This document shows, piece after piece, positions 6,087 through 6,305 of a stretch of DNA of 6,305 nt (position 1 is the first letter of the stretch; each line of letters begins with the position of its first letter). Below the pieces are notes generated by a model. That model did no database searches and was not told the DNA's origin. It saw nothing but the letters and a program-made list of their open reading frames with translations. Origin of the DNA: Nitriliruptoraceae bacterium (GTDB taxonomy: Bacteria > Actinomycetota > Nitriliruptoria > Nitriliruptorales > Nitriliruptoraceae); NCBI GenBank assembly GCA_007134165.1, contig SLLJ01000230.1, positions 1 to 6,305 on the forward strand, given 5' to 3'. The position numbers and the translations under genes are program-made.

Positions 6087-6142
6087 GCGGCCGCGACGTG
6101 CAGGACCCCGGCGCCTTCGCGGCCGCGGCCCGGACGTGCAGG
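6087..6142. repeat. Interrupted direct repeat containing GCGGCCGCG and ACGTGCAGG
   Basis: The first copy has GCGGCCGCG (6087-6095) directly followed by ACGTGCAGG (6096-6104). The second has the same two blocks at 6119-6127 and 6134-6142 with six bases inserted between them. GCGGCCGC is itself an 8-bp palindrome. The origin is unclear; duplication followed by divergence is one reading. Confidence 0.6.
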
Positions 6143-6148
6143 GCCGGC

Positions 6149-6194
6149 TTGGTACCGCGGTCTGTCCGGGATGCCGGGCGGACCGCGGTACCAA
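6149..6194. repeat. Long palindrome with 14-bp perfect arms
   Basis: TTGGTACCGCGGTC at 6149-6162 is matched by its exact complement at 6181-6194, around an 18-nt centre. The centre can form a second hairpin (CCGG 6166-6169 with CCGG 6174-6177, loop GATG). Outside the arms, GGCCG at 6142-6146 can pair with CGGCC at 6195-6199 if two bases bulge. No T-run follows. It could be a bidirectional terminator, an extragenic palindrome, a regulator site or a mobile-element end. Confidence 0.75.
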
Positions 6195-6305
6195 CGGCCG
6201 GGCCGGGCGACAGCACGCCTGAGGCTGATGCGGGCAGCAGGCCCGGCTGCCGTACGGGGCCGTGGCCGTTCGTCGGACCGAGCGAGCGTCGGCGACCCCT
6301 CCACC

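Larger units (their letters stand above)
5977..6305. other. Gene-free right end with clustered repeats
   Basis: I see no convincing gene in these 329 bp. Open frames on the minus strand (for example 5924-6304) are rich in Arg, Pro and Gly without recognisable motifs. A plus-strand ATG at 6228 stays open to the end but has only a weak GAGG ahead of it. What stands out is structure: the stem-loop at its left end, a broken direct repeat (6087-6142) and a long palindrome (6149-6194). Confidence 0.6.

Noticed and set aside
6149..6162. TGGTACCGCGG resembles the conserved T-box riboswitch motif (UGGNACCGCG)
   Set aside because: The match comes from the overlapping palindromes GGTACC and CCGCGG and occurs on both strands. 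I see no Stem I or specifier loop upstream and no aminoacyl-tRNA synthetase start after it. An Infernal search with RF00230 would settle it.
5531..6194. CRISPR array or tRNA among the right-end repeats
   Set aside because: The repeats are few, of different sequences and without regular spacers; no cloverleaf could be drawn.
5924..6304. Minus-strand 126-codon open frame at the right end
   Set aside because: It is Arg/Pro/Ala-rich, has no recognisable motif, spans the long palindrome and overlaps the small plus-strand gene.
6228..6305. Possible start of a plus-strand gene at ATG 6228 running out of the window
   Set aside because: Only a weak GAGG precedes it, and the 25 or so codons visible show no family signal; too little to call.

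Overview
The window is very GC-rich (by eye above 70%), with strong G/C third-position preference, Shine-Dalgarno-led genes and long antisense open frames that are only base-composition shadows. Together with a PucR-type regulator and a lipoprotein solute receptor carrying a Glu/Pro linker, this points to a high-GC actinobacterium (Actinomycetota). The lineage cannot be fixed from the sequence; a deep-branching group such as Nitriliruptoria or Acidimicrobiia is only a guess.

Layout. (1) 2-889, plus strand: the 3' part of an FAD/NAD(P) oxidoreductase ending in a BFD-like [2Fe-2S] domain, of the HcnB/OoxA/hydroxyproline dehydrogenase type; its 5' end lies outside the window. (2) 877-2106, minus strand: a PucR-family regulator that converges on gene 1 and overlaps its 3' end by 13 bp. 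(3) 2107-2238: a short divergent control region. (4) 2239-3861, plus: an aldehyde dehydrogenase of the alpha-ketoglutarate semialdehyde (2,5-dioxovalerate) type with all key catalytic residues. (5) 3862-4140: intergenic, with a candidate terminator and a hairpin-rich leader. (6) 4141-5496, plus: a LivJ/AmiC-type amino acid/amide ABC solute-binding lipoprotein with a roughly 45-residue Glu/Pro linker. (7) 5531-5562: a perfect 15-bp-stem hairpin, the likely terminator. (8) 5686-5720: a 15-bp tandem repeat just before the ribosome binding site of (9) 5734-5976, a small unrecognised 80-aa gene. (10) 5977-6305: no convincing gene, but several inverted and direct repeats, including a 14-bp-arm palindrome.

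Working together. Genes 1-4 read as part of a catabolic locus for trans-4-hydroxyproline or a related cyclic imino acid. The flavoprotein would oxidise the imino acid, the dehydrogenase would convert alpha-ketoglutarate semialdehyde to alpha-ketoglutarate, and the PucR regulator, divergent from the dehydrogenase, would control them. The solute receptor could supply the substrate, but its permease and ATPase genes are not next to it, so that link is weak. The least explained part is the right end: an orphan receptor gene, a very strong hairpin, a tandem repeat, a small gene that looks like a leader-plus-Gly/Thr-tail peptide, and a cluster of palindromes.
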